A stretch of 64,000 bases of DNA. Origin: Micromonospora qiuiae. GTDB taxonomy: Bacteria > Actinomycetota > Actinomycetes > Mycobacteriales > Micromonosporaceae. Positions within the stretch are counted from its first letter, which is position 1. The number at the start of each line of letters is the position of its first letter. The translations under genes were made by a program, and so were the position numbers. The notes beneath the pieces were generated by a model, which was given only the letters and a program-made list of their open reading frames with translations, made no database searches and was not told where the DNA came from. Of this stretch, positions 44,757-54,801 are shown piece by piece. Where the stretch lies: assembly GCF_016863555.1 (NCBI RefSeq), contig NZ_BOPC01000028.1, positions 1 through 64,000 on the forward strand, written 5' to 3'.

Positions 44757-47336
44757 TCAGGTGCCGCGGAGGGTGGCGTTGAAGCGGTCGGCGGCGCGGG
44801 CCACGGCGGCGTCGCGGGCAGCGACGGCCTCCTCGCCGGTGAGGGTGCGATCCGGGGCGCGGAAGGTGAGCTTGTACGCCAGCGACTTGCGCCCGGCACC
44901 CAGCTGCGCCGAGGCGTACACGTCGAACAGACGCACCGACTCCAGCAGCTCGCCGGCCCCCTCGGCGAGGGCCTGCTGCACCGACTGTGCGGGAACCGAG
45001 TCGTCCACCACCAGTGCCACGTCGATCAACGCGGGCGGGAAGCCGGAGACCATGGGCGCGGGCGTCACCGGAGGCACCGGCAGCGCGTCCAGGTCCAGCT
45101 CCATCGCGCTGGTCCGCCGGGGCACCTCCAACGCCGCCAGCACCGCCGGGTGCAGCTCGCCGGCGTGGCCGACCACCGTCCCGTCGACCAGCAGTTCGGC
45201 ACAGCGGCCGGGGTGCCAGGGGGCGTACTCGGCGGCCCGCACCTGCACCCGCTCCTGCGGCACGCCGGCGGCGGCGAGCACCTCCCGGCCCGCCTCGATG
45301 GCGTCCGCCCAGCCGGCCGGCCGGCCGGCGCCCCACCAGCCGGCCGGCTCGAGGTCGCCGGTCAACACGACGGCGACGTGCCGGGGCTGGTGCGGGACCA
45401 CCGCGTCGGCGGCGGCGAACTCCGCGTCGGTGGGCCGTCGGTCGACGCCCATCGCCGGCGGGCGGCCCGCGCCCGGACGCGGCTGGAAAACCGCGCCGAT
45501 CTCGTAGAGGGCCAGGTCGCGCAGCCCACGACCGAGGTTGCGCTGCACGATGCCGAGCAGCGGGCCGAGCAGCGTGGTGCGCAGCAGCGGCTCCTCCTCC
45601 GACAGCGGATTGGCCAGCCGCACCGCCTGCCGGCGCGGGTCGTCGGCGGGCAGGCCGAACTGGTCGGCCAGCTCCGTGGAGACGAACGGGTGCGCCAGGA
45701 CCTCGACGTAGCCCCGCTCGGCCAGCGACCGCGACACCGCCCGGTTGCGCCGCTGCTGCAAGGTCAGGCCCCGGCCGGGCGGCGCGGTCGGCAGCAGCGA
45801 CGGCACCTGGTCGTACCCGTCGAGGCGGACCACCTCCTCGACCAGATCGGCCGGGTCGGCCAGGTCGGGCCGCCAGGTCGGCGGGGTGACGCTGAGCGTC
45901 TCGCCACCACCGGCGGCCACCGCCACCTCGCCCGGGTCCTCCGCCAGCCGGTCGGTGCCCCGCGCCACGGTGCAGCCGACCTGCTCGAGCAGGGCGACCA
46001 CCCGGGCCGGCGGGTAGTCCACGCCGACCCGCCGGCTGGGCAGGTCGGCCGGCATCGTGACCGGGGTGACCGGCCGGACGTGGTCGATGTCCAGCACCTC
46101 GTCGCCGACGGTGCCACCCGCGTACTCGGTGAGCAGCGCCACCGCCCGGTCCAGGGCGACCAGCGGCAGGGCCGGGTCCACCCCCCGCTCCCAACGCTTC
46201 GCCGCCTCGCTGAACAGCTTGTGCCGGCGGGCAGTACGCCCCACCATCGTCGGATCCCAGTGCGCGGCCTCGAAGAGCACGTTGACGGTGCTCGGCAGGA
46301 CCTCGCTGGTTTCGCCGCCCATCACGGCGGCGAGCGAGATCGGCACGCCCTCGCCGTCACCGGCGAGCGGGTTCGGCAGCCCGGTGTCGCAGATGACCAT
46401 GTCCTCCGGCGCGAGCGCGCGGGTCACCCCGTCGAGCGTGGTCAGCTTCTCCCCCGGTACCGCCCGCCGGATCACCAGCGGGCCGGCGATCCGGTCGGCG
46501 TCGAAGGCGTGCATCGGCTGGCCGAGTTCGAGCATCACGTAGTTGGTGATGTCGACCGGCAGCGAGATGCTGCGGATGCCGGCGATGGTGAGCCGCCGCT
46601 GCATCCACTCCGGCGTCTGCGCCGTCGGGTCGACGCCGCGCACCATCCGGGCCGCGTACCGGTCGCAGCCGACCGGGTCGCGCACCTCGACCGGGTACGC
46701 CGGTTCGGCCGTGCCGGCCGTCGCGGGTACCCGACCCCGGTCGGCGTAGTCGATGCCGAAGGCGTGCGCCAGTTCGCGGGCCAGCCCCCGCAGCGACATC
46801 TGGTAGCCCCGGTCCGGGGTGATCTCCACCTCGACGATGATGTCGTCGAGCCCGACCACCGGACGCGCGTCGTCGCCGGGCTCGGCGACGACGTGCTCGG
46901 GCAGCACCAGGATGCCGGAGTGGTCGTCGCCCAGCCCCAGTTCCTTCGCCGAGCAGATCATGCCGTTGGAGTTGCGCCCGTACGTCTTGCGCGCGCCGAT
47001 GGCGAAGCCGCCCGGCAGCACCCCACCGGGCAGGATCACCACGACCCGGTCACCGGGGGCGAAGTTACGCGCCCCGCAGACGATCTCCTGCGGCTCGCCG
47101 GTGCCGTTGGCGGCGCCCACATTCACCCGGCAGAACCGGATCGGCTTCTTGAAGCCGGTCAGCTCCTCGATCTCCAGGACCTCGCCGACCACCAGCTGCC
47201 CGGTGACCGTGCCGGACAGGTCCACGATGGACTCGACCTCGATGCCGAGGTCGACCAGGGCCCGCTCCAACTCGTTGACGGGCAGGTTGGCCGGGATGTC
47301 CACGTACTCCCGCAGCCAACTGAGAGAAACTCGCAT
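44757..47336 (-). CDS. pheT: phenylalanyl-tRNA synthetase beta subunit
   Basis: 859 aa, full length. An OB-fold tRNA-binding domain (about 39-150, VGEVLEIEELTGFKKPIRFC), the B3/B4 editing domain (about 215-370), B5 (about 405-490, with PSRRVGVDYPPARVVALLEQ), a catalytic-like module and the C-terminal ferredoxin-fold anticodon-binding domain (about 770-859, AMELDLDALP region) are seen. Forms the alpha2-beta2 enzyme with PheS and edits mischarged Tyr-tRNA-Phe. Lies 39 bp after pheS; one operon. Confidence 0.98.
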   Translation of the reverse strand: MRVSLSWLREYVDIPANLPVNELERALVDLGIEVESIVDLSGTVTGQLVVGEVLEIEELTGFKKPIRFCRVNVGAANGTGEPQEIVCGARNFAPGDRVVVILPGGVLPGGFAIGARKTYGRNSNGMICSAKELGLGDDHSGILVLPEHVVAEPGDDARPVVGLDDIIVEVEITPDRGYQMSLRGLARELAHAFGIDYADRGRVPATAGTAEPAYPVEVRDPVGCDRYAARMVRGVDPTAQTPEWMQRRLTIAGIRSISLPVDITNYVMLELGQPMHAFDADRIAGPLVIRRAVPGEKLTTLDGVTRALAPEDMVICDTGLPNPLAGDGEGVPISLAAVMGGETSEVLPSTVNVLFEAAHWDPTMVGRTARRHKLFSEAAKRWERGVDPALPLVALDRAVALLTEYAGGTVGDEVLDIDHVRPVTPVTMPADLPSRRVGVDYPPARVVALLEQVGCTVARGTDRLAEDPGEVAVAAGGGETLSVTPPTWRPDLADPADLVEEVVRLDGYDQVPSLLPTAPPGRGLTLQQRRNRAVSRSLAERGYVEVLAHPFVSTELADQFGLPADDPRRQAVRLANPLSEEEPLLRTTLLGPLLGIVQRNLGRGLRDLALYEIGAVFQPRPGAGRPPAMGVDRRPTDAEFAAADAVVPHQPRHVAVVLTGDLEPAGWWGAGRPAGWADAIEAGREVLAAAGVPQERVQVRAAEYAPWHPGRCAELLVDGTVVGHAGELHPAVLAALEVPRRTSAMELDLDALPVPPVTPAPMVSGFPPALIDVALVVDDSVPAQSVQQALAEGAGELLESVRLFDVYASAQLGAGRKSLAYKLTFRAPDRTLTGEEAVAARDAAVARAADRFNATLRGT

Positions 47337-47375
47337 GACTTTGATCCACCGTCTCCGTGACTCGTACCCGTCGCC

Positions 47376-48479
<1,104 letters not shown>

Positions 48480-48565
48480 TCACGGGCGGCGAAGCGAGTC
48501 TACGGACGCACGGCTGTGCCGCAGCCCGCCGGTGGGAGTCGCGCGGAGAGCAGGTCAGGCCCGCC

Positions 48566-48585
48566 GCCCGCCGACACCGGCGGGC
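48566..48585 (-). terminator. 8-bp GC hairpin after the TrmH-family gene
   Basis: GCCCGCCG (48566-48573) and CGGCGGGC (48578-48585) pair around ACAC, 70 bp past the methyltransferase stop and before the pheS promoter region. Confidence 0.5.
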
Positions 48586-48654
48586 TGGCTAAACGAACGC
48601 CCTGCTGCGTTCACCATGGAGCCGTTCTCCTCGTGCTCTGCGCCTGACCTCGGG

Positions 48655-49452
48655 TCAGCGCTGCGCTCTCGCTGAAGCGTACAGGCAGACCGCCGCGGCC
48701 GCAGCCAGGTTGAGGCTCTCGGCCCGCCCGTGCAGCGGCACCCGGACCCGGAGGTCGGCGGCCTCGACCAGATCACCGGGCAGGCCGTGCGCCTCGGATC
48801 CGAACAGCCAGGCGGTGGGTGCGGCGAGCCGGCCGGTGTCGGCCAGGTCGTCGAGGTCGTCCTCGCCGTGTCCGGTGGCGGCGAGCACGGCCAGGCCCGC
48901 GGACCGCGCGGCCGCGACCACGGCCGCCGGGTCACGCTCACGGACCACGTCGACGTGGAACAGACTGCCGGCCGAGGAGCGTACGCACTTGCCGTTGTAC
49001 GGATCGACCGCGTCCCCGGCGAAGACCACCGTGGCGGCGCCGGCGGCATCGGCGGTGCGCAGCACGGTGCCAGCGTTGCCCGGGTCGCGGATCCCGGCGA
49101 GCACGGCGACCAGCCGGGGGGCGCGGGCCAGCGCGGTGGCCAGGGGCACGTCGAGGTGCCAGCAGACGGCGACCAGGCCCTGCGGGGCGACGGTCTCGGC
49201 CAGCGCCGCGAGCGCCTCGTCGGTCACCTCGGAGACGGGTACGTCGGTGCCTGCGGCGGCTGCCGCCAGGTCGGCGTACCGGTCGAGGGCCTCGGGGGTG
49301 CCGAACAGTTCGACCACGGTGCGCGGTCGGGCCAGCGCCTCGCGGACGGCCTGCGGCCCTTCGGCCAGGAACCGGCCGGTGGCCTCGCGTTCCCGGCGGC
49401 GCTGGAGCCGGCGGGCGGCCATCACCCGGGGCGTACGCGGTGTGAAGGGCAT
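48655..49452 (-). CDS. TrmH/SpoU-family RNA 2'-O-ribose methyltransferase (RlmB/TsnR-like)
   Basis: 265 aa. SPOUT fold: motif 1 GIRDPGNAGTVLRTADAAG, motif 2 WLFGSEAHGLP and motif 3 VPLHGRAESLNLAAAAAVCLY, which form the knotted SAM site; the N-terminal part is a substrate-binding TrmH-N domain (RFLAEGPQAVREAL). The position between rplT and pheS matches tsnR/rRNA methyltransferase genes in actinobacteria. Methylates a ribose of 23S rRNA or tRNA, with the exact target unknown. ATG 49452 with GAGGA upstream. Confidence 0.93.
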   Translation of the reverse strand: MPFTPRTPRVMAARRLQRRREREATGRFLAEGPQAVREALARPRTVVELFGTPEALDRYADLAAAAAGTDVPVSEVTDEALAALAETVAPQGLVAVCWHLDVPLATALARAPRLVAVLAGIRDPGNAGTVLRTADAAGAATVVFAGDAVDPYNGKCVRSSAGSLFHVDVVRERDPAAVVAAARSAGLAVLAATGHGEDDLDDLADTGRLAAPTAWLFGSEAHGLPGDLVEAADLRVRVPLHGRAESLNLAAAAAVCLYASARAQR

Positions 49453-49473
49453 GATGTCCTCACCGCACACACA

Positions 49474-49512
49474 CGCGAGGCGTCCCCCGCCGGAGGGAGG
49501 GGACGCCTCGCG
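49474..49512 (-). terminator. perfect 14-bp hairpin after rplT
   Basis: CGCGAGGCGTCCCC (49474-49487) and GGGGACGCCTCGCG (49499-49512) pair perfectly around 11 nt, 15 bp past the rplT stop. Ends the infC-rpmI-rplT transcript upstream of the methyltransferase start. Confidence 0.8.
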
Positions 49513-49526
49513 GCGCGGTGCGGGGA

Positions 49527-49919
49527 TCAGGCGGCCTGGGCCGCCGCGCCGCCGGTGCCCTCGGCCTGCACCGCGGCCCGAGCCAGCTCGACGATCGCCG
49601 CGAACGCGGCGGCGTCGTTGACGGCCAGGTCGGCCAGGATCTTGCGGTCGACCTCGATGCCGGCGAGGCGCAGGCCCTGGATCAGCCGGTTGTAGGTCAT
49701 CCCGTTGGCGCGGGCACCCGCGTTGATCCGCTGGATCCACAGTTGCCGGAAGTCGCCCTTGCGGTCGCGGCGGTCCCGGTAGGCGTACTGCATCGAGTGC
49801 AGCATCTGCTCCTTGGCCTTGCGGTACAGCCGGGAGCGTTGACCGCGGTAACCGCTCGCGGTCTCCAGCAGGGTACGGCGCTTCTTCTGGGCGTTCACAG
49901 CCCGCTTGACGCGTGCCAT
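49527..49919 (-). CDS. rplT: 50S ribosomal protein L20
   Basis: 130 aa. Starts [38 protein letters not shown] basic helix ([20 protein letters not shown]) binds 23S rRNA early in assembly. The C-terminal 12 residues are an Ala/Gly tail. Overlap-free operon with rpmI and infC. Confidence 0.98.
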   Translation of the reverse strand: MARVKRAVNAQKKRRTLLETASGYRGQRSRLYRKAKEQMLHSMQYAYRDRRDRKGDFRQLWIQRINAGARANGMTYNRLIQGLRLAGIEVDRKILADLAVNDAAAFAAIVELARAAVQAEGTGGAAAQAA

Positions 49920-49952
49920 CTCAACTCCTTGCTTTGGCTCAGGTGGCGCGCG

Positions 49953-50147
49953 TCAGCGGCCGAGCAGCTTCTTGATGCGCTTGACGTCGGACTTGGCGAC
50001 CTCGACCACGCCCGACAGCCGGCGGGTACGGGTGGAGGGCTTCTTCTCCAGGTTGTGGCGCATGCCGGCCTGCTGCTTCATGATCTTGCCCTTGCCGGTC
50101 ACCCGGACGCGCTTGCCCGTCCCCGTGTGGCTCTTCATCTTCGGCAT
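49953..50147 (-). CDS. rpmI: 50S ribosomal protein L35
   Basis: 64 aa, starts [20 protein letters not shown] and is rich in Lys/Arg, the normal L35. Lies 20 bp after infC and 33 bp before rplT, the standard IF3-L35-L20 order. Confidence 0.98.
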   Translation of the reverse strand: MPKMKSHTGTGKRVRVTGKGKIMKQQAGMRHNLEKKPSTRTRRLSGVVEVAKSDVKRIKKLLGR

Positions 50148-50167
50148 GTGGAACGTCTTCTCCCCTG

Positions 50168-50791
50168 CTACTCGCCGGTGGTCCCGGCGGGTCCGGCCGC
50201 CTCGGCCGGCGGCGCCTCGGTGGCGTCGGTCTCCCGCTCGCGCGGCGCGCCGCCGCGGGCCGCCGTGGCAGCGGCCTTGGTGGCGCGGTGCGGCGCGAGC
50301 ACCATGATCATGTTTCGGCCGTCCTGCTTCGGAGCGGACTCGACATATCCCAGTTCCGTGATCTCGGACTCGAGCCGACGCAGGAGCCGGTAGCCCAGCT
50401 CCGGGCGGCTCTGCTCGCGGCCGCGGAACATGATCGTCACCTTGACCTTGTCGCCGGCCTTGAGGAACCGCACCACGTGACCCTTCTTGGTCTCGTAGTC
50501 GTGCGGATCGATCTTGGGCCGGAGCTTCATCTCCTTGATGACGGTCTGCTGCTGGTTACGCCGCGCTTCGCGCGCCTTCAGTGCGCTCTCGTACTTGAAC
50601 TTGCCGAAGTCCATGAGCTTGCACACCGGCGGGCGCGCCATCGGCGCAACCTCGACCAGGTCCAGTTCGACGTCCGCGGCCAGCTGAAGGGCGCGCTCCA
50701 GCGGGACGATGCCCACCTGCTCACCCTCGGGGCCGACCAGTCGGACCTCACGTGCCCGGATCTGCTCGTTCACGCGTGGTTCGACGCTGAT
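50168..50791 (-). CDS. infC: translation initiation factor IF-3, probable ATC start
   Basis: 207 aa from ATC 50791. The N-terminal domain (about 10-80, [14 protein letters not shown]), linker helix and C-terminal domain ([28 protein letters not shown]) are complete, followed by an Ala/Glu/Pro-rich actinobacterial tail. IF-3 prevents 70S formation and checks the initiator codon. An in-frame GTG at 50773 has no ribosome site near it. The six codons before it read I-S-V-E-P-R, conserved in actinobacterial IF-3, and GAGGAGG stands 4 nt ahead of the ATC. A rare start codon is a known autoregulatory device of infC. Confidence 0.93.
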   Translation of the reverse strand: MSVEPRVNEQIRAREVRLVGPEGEQVGIVPLERALQLAADVELDLVEVAPMARPPVCKLMDFGKFKYESALKAREARRNQQQTVIKEMKLRPKIDPHDYETKKGHVVRFLKAGDKVKVTIMFRGREQSRPELGYRLLRRLESEITELGYVESAPKQDGRNMIMVLAPHRATKAAATAARGGAPRERETDATEAPPAEAAGPAGTTGE

Positions 50792-50836
50792 GGGGCCTCC
50801 TCGAGTCGGTTCTTCACATGGGTGGCCGACCCGTGC

Positions 50837-50891
50837 GGCTCCCGGCGGGAACCGGCCCGGAAAGCAGAAGGCCCCGGCGCATGCCAGGGCC
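50837..50891 (-). promoter_or_regulatory. infC: hairpins in the infC leader, attenuator candidate
   Basis: On the minus strand GGCCCTGG and CCGGGGCC (50891-50870) form an 8-bp stem followed by TTCTGCTTT, a terminator-like end, and a second 7-bp-arm hairpin covers 50837-50853. Both lie inside the 275-nt leader between the promoter and infC. A role in L20 or IF-3 feedback is inferred. Confidence 0.45.
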
Positions 50892-51072
50892 CGCTCGACC
50901 GGTCGGCACGATCACAGGATCGCGCACCCGGAACCGGGACGTGCCCGGAACCGTAGACCGGACCCGGCCACCGAGGGCGGCGACTCGGGTGGGAGCAGGC
51001 GCTCCACTTTCATGACCATCCGCGCAGCTTCTTAGCAAGTGACGCCGTGCGGACAGCCTGGTCGACTCGGTA

Positions 51073-51102
51073 ACACTACACCCTCGGTAACCGAGAGCCC
51101 AA
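51073..51102 (-). promoter_or_regulatory. infC operon promoter TTGGGC-18-TAGTGT
   Basis: On the minus strand TTGGGC (51102-51097) and TAGTGT (51078-51073) are 18 nt apart. The start, about 51066, leaves a 275-nt leader to the infC ATC. A short palindrome CTCGGTAACCGAG (51083-51095) lies between the two boxes and could be an operator. Confidence 0.5.
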
Positions 51103-51156
51103 ACCGGTCTCCTCCGGGCGCGGACGTTCAGTCCGGAATTGGAGGGTGGGGGAAGG

Positions 51157-51672
51157 TCAGCGACCCGAGGCGCGCTCGGCGAGGGTGGCCAGGTGCGCCT
51201 GGTGCAGCCGGCGCAGGGCGCGGACCCCGTCGACGGCGAGCTGCTTGTCGGCGGCCTGGAGCGCGACCACCGGCAGCAGGTCGTCGTCGTACAGCTCCAG
51301 GGCGGCCCACGGGGCGCCTCGGTCGAACCGGATGCCCCGGACGACCTCCCAGGGCAGCTCGTACGAGCCGATCACGTTGCGAACCCGGATGCCGCGCGCG
51401 TCCGCCTTTACGCGGGGACGGGTGAAGAGCAGGACGCCGAGGGCGAAGAGGACACCGAGCCCGGCCATGGCGAACTGGTCACCACGCTGGAAGGTGCCGA
51501 AGCCGTTGCCGGTGGGCCCGGTCAGTGTGGTGGCGATCACCGCGAACAGGACCACCAGCACGACCGCCGAGATCCAGCAGACCCGCCGGATGCGTCGGGG
51601 TCGAAGACTGATCACGTCGGCGCCGACCGCTGGGCCGGCCCCCTGCCGCACTGCCTCCTGCCGCTCGCTCAT
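51157..51672 (-). CDS. membrane PH-domain protein
   Basis: 171 aa. Two membrane segments (about residues 31-50 and 68-85) precede a C-terminal bacterial PH-like domain (TRPRVKADARGIRVRNVIGSYELPW). Function unknown; such PH proteins occur next to housekeeping genes in many actinobacteria. The ATG overlaps the DMT stop (ATGA). Confidence 0.75.
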   Translation of the reverse strand: MSERQEAVRQGAGPAVGADVISLRPRRIRRVCWISAVVLVVLFAVIATTLTGPTGNGFGTFQRGDQFAMAGLGVLFALGVLLFTRPRVKADARGIRVRNVIGSYELPWEVVRGIRFDRGAPWAALELYDDDLLPVVALQAADKQLAVDGVRALRRLHQAHLATLAERASGR

Positions 51673-52649
51673 GGCACCAGTCTGTCATCCCGCGCCGGCG
51701 CGGCGTCCCGCGCCACACGGAGGCCGACGTCGGGCGGGGCCGGGCGGGACCGGCGGCCGGTGATCAGCACCGCGAGCAGGGTGAGCAGCGCGCCGGCCAG
51801 CACCGGCAGCCGGGCTCCCGGCCCGTCTGGCAGCAGCACGTCCAGCAGCAGCGCGCCGGCGAGCTGCCCGCCGACGAGGGCGAGGCCGGTACGCAGCACG
51901 CCGGCCGCGCGTACCCCCAGCACCAGGCTGGCCACGATGCCGACGCCGAGCAGTCCGCCGAGGTAGAGGTGCCAGCCGGTCGGCCAGCTCACCGGCGGGC
52001 CGGTGAAGGCGCCGGCGAGCGCCGCGACCAGCAGCACCGCAGGCGTGGCGACGGCGAAGTTCACCGCGACGCCGGCGGCGGCCGAGCCGGCCGCGGAGAT
52101 CCGCCCGTTGAGCGCGGTCTGCAACGCCACACCGATCCCGGCGGCCACCGTGAGCAGGAGCACGCCGACGGCCAGGTCACCGACGGGCTGGCCGACCTGG
52201 GCCAGGGCCACGGCGGCCATCCCGAGCAGCGCCCCGGCCACCCTGGGCGTGCTGAGCGGCAGCCGGCCCACCGGGGCGAGGCCGGCCCGGTCCGACGCCA
52301 GACCGCCGAGACCATTGCCGGCGACCTGGGCGATGGTGAACACCGCGACCCCTAGCACCGGGACGGCGTACGCGGCGAGCAGCACGATGCCCGCCCCGCC
52401 CAACCCGCCCAGGTACGACCACCACGGCAGCCGGGCCCGCCGCAGCGCGGCCAGCCCGGTCCGCATCGACGGCAGCACCAGCAGCCCGACCAGGACCAGC
52501 AGGGTTCCGCCGAGGTTGTTGACGACCGCGCCCAGGGTGGCGTTGCCGACCCGCTGCCCGAGTTCGGCGTTGATCGCGGCCTGCGCGGCCGAGGCGGCTC
52601 CGCCGACGGCGACCAGGATGAGCGCGGCCGCGGCCGGCGGTCGCCTCAC
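51669..52649 (-). CDS. DMT-superfamily permease (tandem DUF606/EamA-like)
   Basis: 326 aa, about 10 membrane segments in two repeats: AINAELGQRVGNATLGAVVNN and ALNGRISAAGSAAAGVAVNF are matching repeat starts of the YdcZ/DUF606 type. Likely a small-molecule exporter. ATG 52649 overlaps the hisG stop (ATGA) and its stop overlaps the PH gene start, so all are co-transcribed with hisG. The substrate is unknown. Confidence 0.85.
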   Translation of the reverse strand: MRRPPAAAALILVAVGGAASAAQAAINAELGQRVGNATLGAVVNNLGGTLLVLVGLLVLPSMRTGLAALRRARLPWWSYLGGLGGAGIVLLAAYAVPVLGVAVFTIAQVAGNGLGGLASDRAGLAPVGRLPLSTPRVAGALLGMAAVALAQVGQPVGDLAVGVLLLTVAAGIGVALQTALNGRISAAGSAAAGVAVNFAVATPAVLLVAALAGAFTGPPVSWPTGWHLYLGGLLGVGIVASLVLGVRAAGVLRTGLALVGGQLAGALLLDVLLPDGPGARLPVLAGALLTLLAVLITGRRSRPAPPDVGLRVARDAAPARDDRLVP

Positions 52650-53491
52650 AGCCGACAGGCGTGGATGTTGGTGACCAGGATCGCCCGGGCGCCGAGTTCG
52701 TAGAGCTCGTCCATGATCCGGTGCACGTCGTCGCGGAGCACCATCGCCTGCACCGCCACCCAGCCCTCGCGGTGCAGCGGGGAGACCGTCGGCGACTCGA
52801 TGCCGGGGGTCAGCGAGCTGGCCCGGTCCAGCAGGCCGGCCGGCACGTCGTAGGCGAGCATCACGTAGCGGCGGGCCACCAGCACCCCGTGCAGCCGGCG
52901 CAGCAACTGCGCCGCCTGCGGGTGGGGCGTCGCGCCGATGCGGCGTACCAGCACCGCCGAGGAGCGCAGCAGCGGCTCACCGAAGACCACCAGACCCGCC
53001 TGGCGCAGGGTGGCCCCGGTCTCCACCACGTCGGCGACCACGTCGGCCACGCCGAGGCGGATGGCGTTCTCCACCGCGCCGTCGAGCCGGATCACGTCGG
53101 CTTTGACGCCCAGCTCGGCGAGGTGGCGTTCGACCAGCCCCGGGTAGGCGGTGGCGATCCGGTGCCCGCCGAGCGCCCGTACGTCGTCGACGTCCTCGGG
53201 GCGGGCGGCGAACCGGAAGGTGGCCCGGCCGAAGTTCAGGTCGACCACCTCCTCGGCCGGGGCGCCGGAATCGATCAGCAGATCGCGGCCGGTGATGCCG
53301 ACGTCCAGGTCACCGGAGCCGACGTAGGTGGCGATGTCCTTCGGTCGCAGGTAGAAGAATTCGACGTCGTTGGGCTCGTCCCGGCAGACCAGGTCCTTCG
53401 GGTCGGTGCGCTGGCGGTAGCCCGCCTCGCACAGCATCTGGGCGGCCGACTCGGCCAGGGCGCCCTTGTTGGGTACGGCGACACGCAGCAT
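52646..53491 (-). CDS. hisG: ATP phosphoribosyltransferase, long form
   Basis: 281 aa, the long HisG form with a C-terminal histidine-sensing domain (QAMVLRDDVHRIMDELYELGA), so HisZ is not needed. MLRVAVPNKGALAESA starts the protein and DLDVGITGRDLL holds the PRPP site. First step of histidine synthesis. I chose ATG 53491; ATG 53506 has no RBS. The stop overlaps the DMT start. Confidence 0.96.
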   Translation of the reverse strand: MLRVAVPNKGALAESAAQMLCEAGYRQRTDPKDLVCRDEPNDVEFFYLRPKDIATYVGSGDLDVGITGRDLLIDSGAPAEEVVDLNFGRATFRFAARPEDVDDVRALGGHRIATAYPGLVERHLAELGVKADVIRLDGAVENAIRLGVADVVADVVETGATLRQAGLVVFGEPLLRSSAVLVRRIGATPHPQAAQLLRRLHGVLVARRYVMLAYDVPAGLLDRASSLTPGIESPTVSPLHREGWVAVQAMVLRDDVHRIMDELYELGARAILVTNIHACRL

Positions 53492-53537
53492 GACGGAGTG
53501 CTCCATTCGATCGGTGTGAGGTCGACGGCGGGGGCAC

Positions 53538-53801
53538 TCAGAGATGTCGGTAGACGTCGGCGAGGTCGAGACCGCTGGCGAGCATCAGCACCTGGACGTG
53601 ATAGAGCAGCTGGGAGATCTCCTCGGCGGCGCGCTCAGGCCCCTCGTGCTCGGCGGCCATCCACGACTCGGCCGCCTCCTCGACCACCTTCTTGCCGATG
53701 AAGTGCACCCCCTTCTCCAGCGCGGCGACCGTGCCCGAGCCGGGGGTGCCGGCGGCGGCCTTGGCCTGCAGCTCGGCGAACAACTCCTCGAACGTCTTCA
53801 C
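53538..53801 (-). CDS. hisE: phosphoribosyl-ATP pyrophosphatase
   Basis: 87 aa, starts [35 protein letters not shown] carries the EExxE-type metal-binding helix of PRA-PH. Hydrolyses PR-ATP to PR-AMP, the second step of histidine synthesis. Followed after 46 bp by hisG, the normal hisE-hisG order in actinobacteria. Confidence 0.96.
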   Translation of the reverse strand: MKTFEELFAELQAKAAAGTPGSGTVAALEKGVHFIGKKVVEEAAESWMAAEHEGPERAAEEISQLLYHVQVLMLASGLDLADVYRHL

Positions 53802-53903
53802 GGATCCGAATTCTCGCAGTCGCCCTCGGTCGCCATGTGCACCGGGTCCGGTAACAACCGATGAGCGGGACCGGCATTCCCTACCGCCATGGTGGGACAC
53901 CTC

Positions 53904-53933
53904 TTCGACGCCCACCGATGCTGGCCGTACGCT
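53904..53933 (+). promoter_or_regulatory. leaderless promoter of the ABC importer operon
   Basis: TTCGAC (53904-53909) and TACGCT (53928-53933) are 18 nt apart, 7 nt before ATG 53941, so transcription would start at the ATG. No ribosome site precedes the ATG. Confidence 0.5.
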
Positions 53934-53940
53934 GTCCGCC

Positions 53941-54801
53941 ATGGTCAGCACCTCACGCATCCTCAGGCTCGCCACCGCCGCTGGCATTCTGCTCGCGGTC
54001 GGCGCCTGCTCCCCGCAGGCGACCCCCGCCCCCATGCCCACCGTGGGCGCGCCTTGCGACAAGGAGAGCCTGCCCACCCGGACAGCGGGCAAGCTCACCA
54101 TCGCCACCGACCAACCGGCCTACCAGCCGTGGTTCGTCGACGACAAACCCGACAACGGCGAGGGCTTCGAGTCCGCGGTCGCCTACGCGGTGGCCGAGAA
54201 GCTCGGCTACGCCCGCGAGGAGGTCGTCTGGACCCGGGTGCGGTTCGACGCCGCCATCGCGCCCGGCCCGAAGGAGTTCGATTTCGACATCAACCAGTTC
54301 TCCATCACCGAGGAGCGCAAGCAGGCGGTGGACTTCTCCGCCCCCTACTACCTGGTGCGGCAGACCGTCATCGCGCCGAAGTCCTCCAAGATCGCCGACA
54401 AGACCGCGCTGGCCGATCTCCGCGGCGCCAAGCTCGGCGCCCAGGTCGGCACGACCAGCTACCAGGCGATCACCGACGTGATCAAGCCGACGGTCGAGCC
54501 GCAGGTCTACAACAGCAACGACGACGCCAAGAAGGCACTGCAGAACGGCCAGCTCGACGGTCTGGTGGTGGACCTGCCCACCGCCTTCCAGATCACCAGC
54601 GCGGAGATCGACGACGCGGTGATCGTCGGCCAGCTGCCCCAGGTGGGCACCCCGGAGGCGTTCGGCCTGCTGCTGGACAAGGACTCCCCGCTCACCGGAT
54701 GTGTCAGCGGCGCGGTGGGGAAGCTCTCCGCCGACGGGGTGCTCACGCAGTTGGAGCAGCAGTGGCTCGCCCGGGACGCGGGAGCACCCGAACTCACGTG
54801 A
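53941..54801 (+). CDS. amino-acid ABC transporter substrate-binding lipoprotein
   Basis: 286 aa. Lipoprotein signal LLAVGAC with C23 as lipid cysteine, then an SBP_bac_3 domain: [34 protein letters not shown] and [12 protein letters not shown]. Binds a polar amino acid or similar outside the cell. Coupled to the permease (GTGA overlap). The ligand is not predicted; its position next to hisE does not prove histidine. Confidence 0.9.
   Translation: MVSTSRILRLATAAGILLAVGACSPQATPAPMPTVGAPCDKESLPTRTAGKLTIATDQPAYQPWFVDDKPDNGEGFESAVAYAVAEKLGYAREEVVWTRVRFDAAIAPGPKEFDFDINQFSITEERKQAVDFSAPYYLVRQTVIAPKSSKIADKTALADLRGAKLGAQVGTTSYQAITDVIKPTVEPQVYNSNDDAKKALQNGQLDGLVVDLPTAFQITSAEIDDAVIVGQLPQVGTPEAFGLLLDKDSPLTGCVSGAVGKLSADGVLTQLEQQWLARDAGAPELT

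Noticed and set aside
48562..48624. Possible Phe-rich leader peptide for pheS attenuation (frame MVNAAGRSFSQPAGVGGRA)
   Set aside because: Only one Phe codon and the hairpin that follows fits the terminator of the upstream methyltransferase better.
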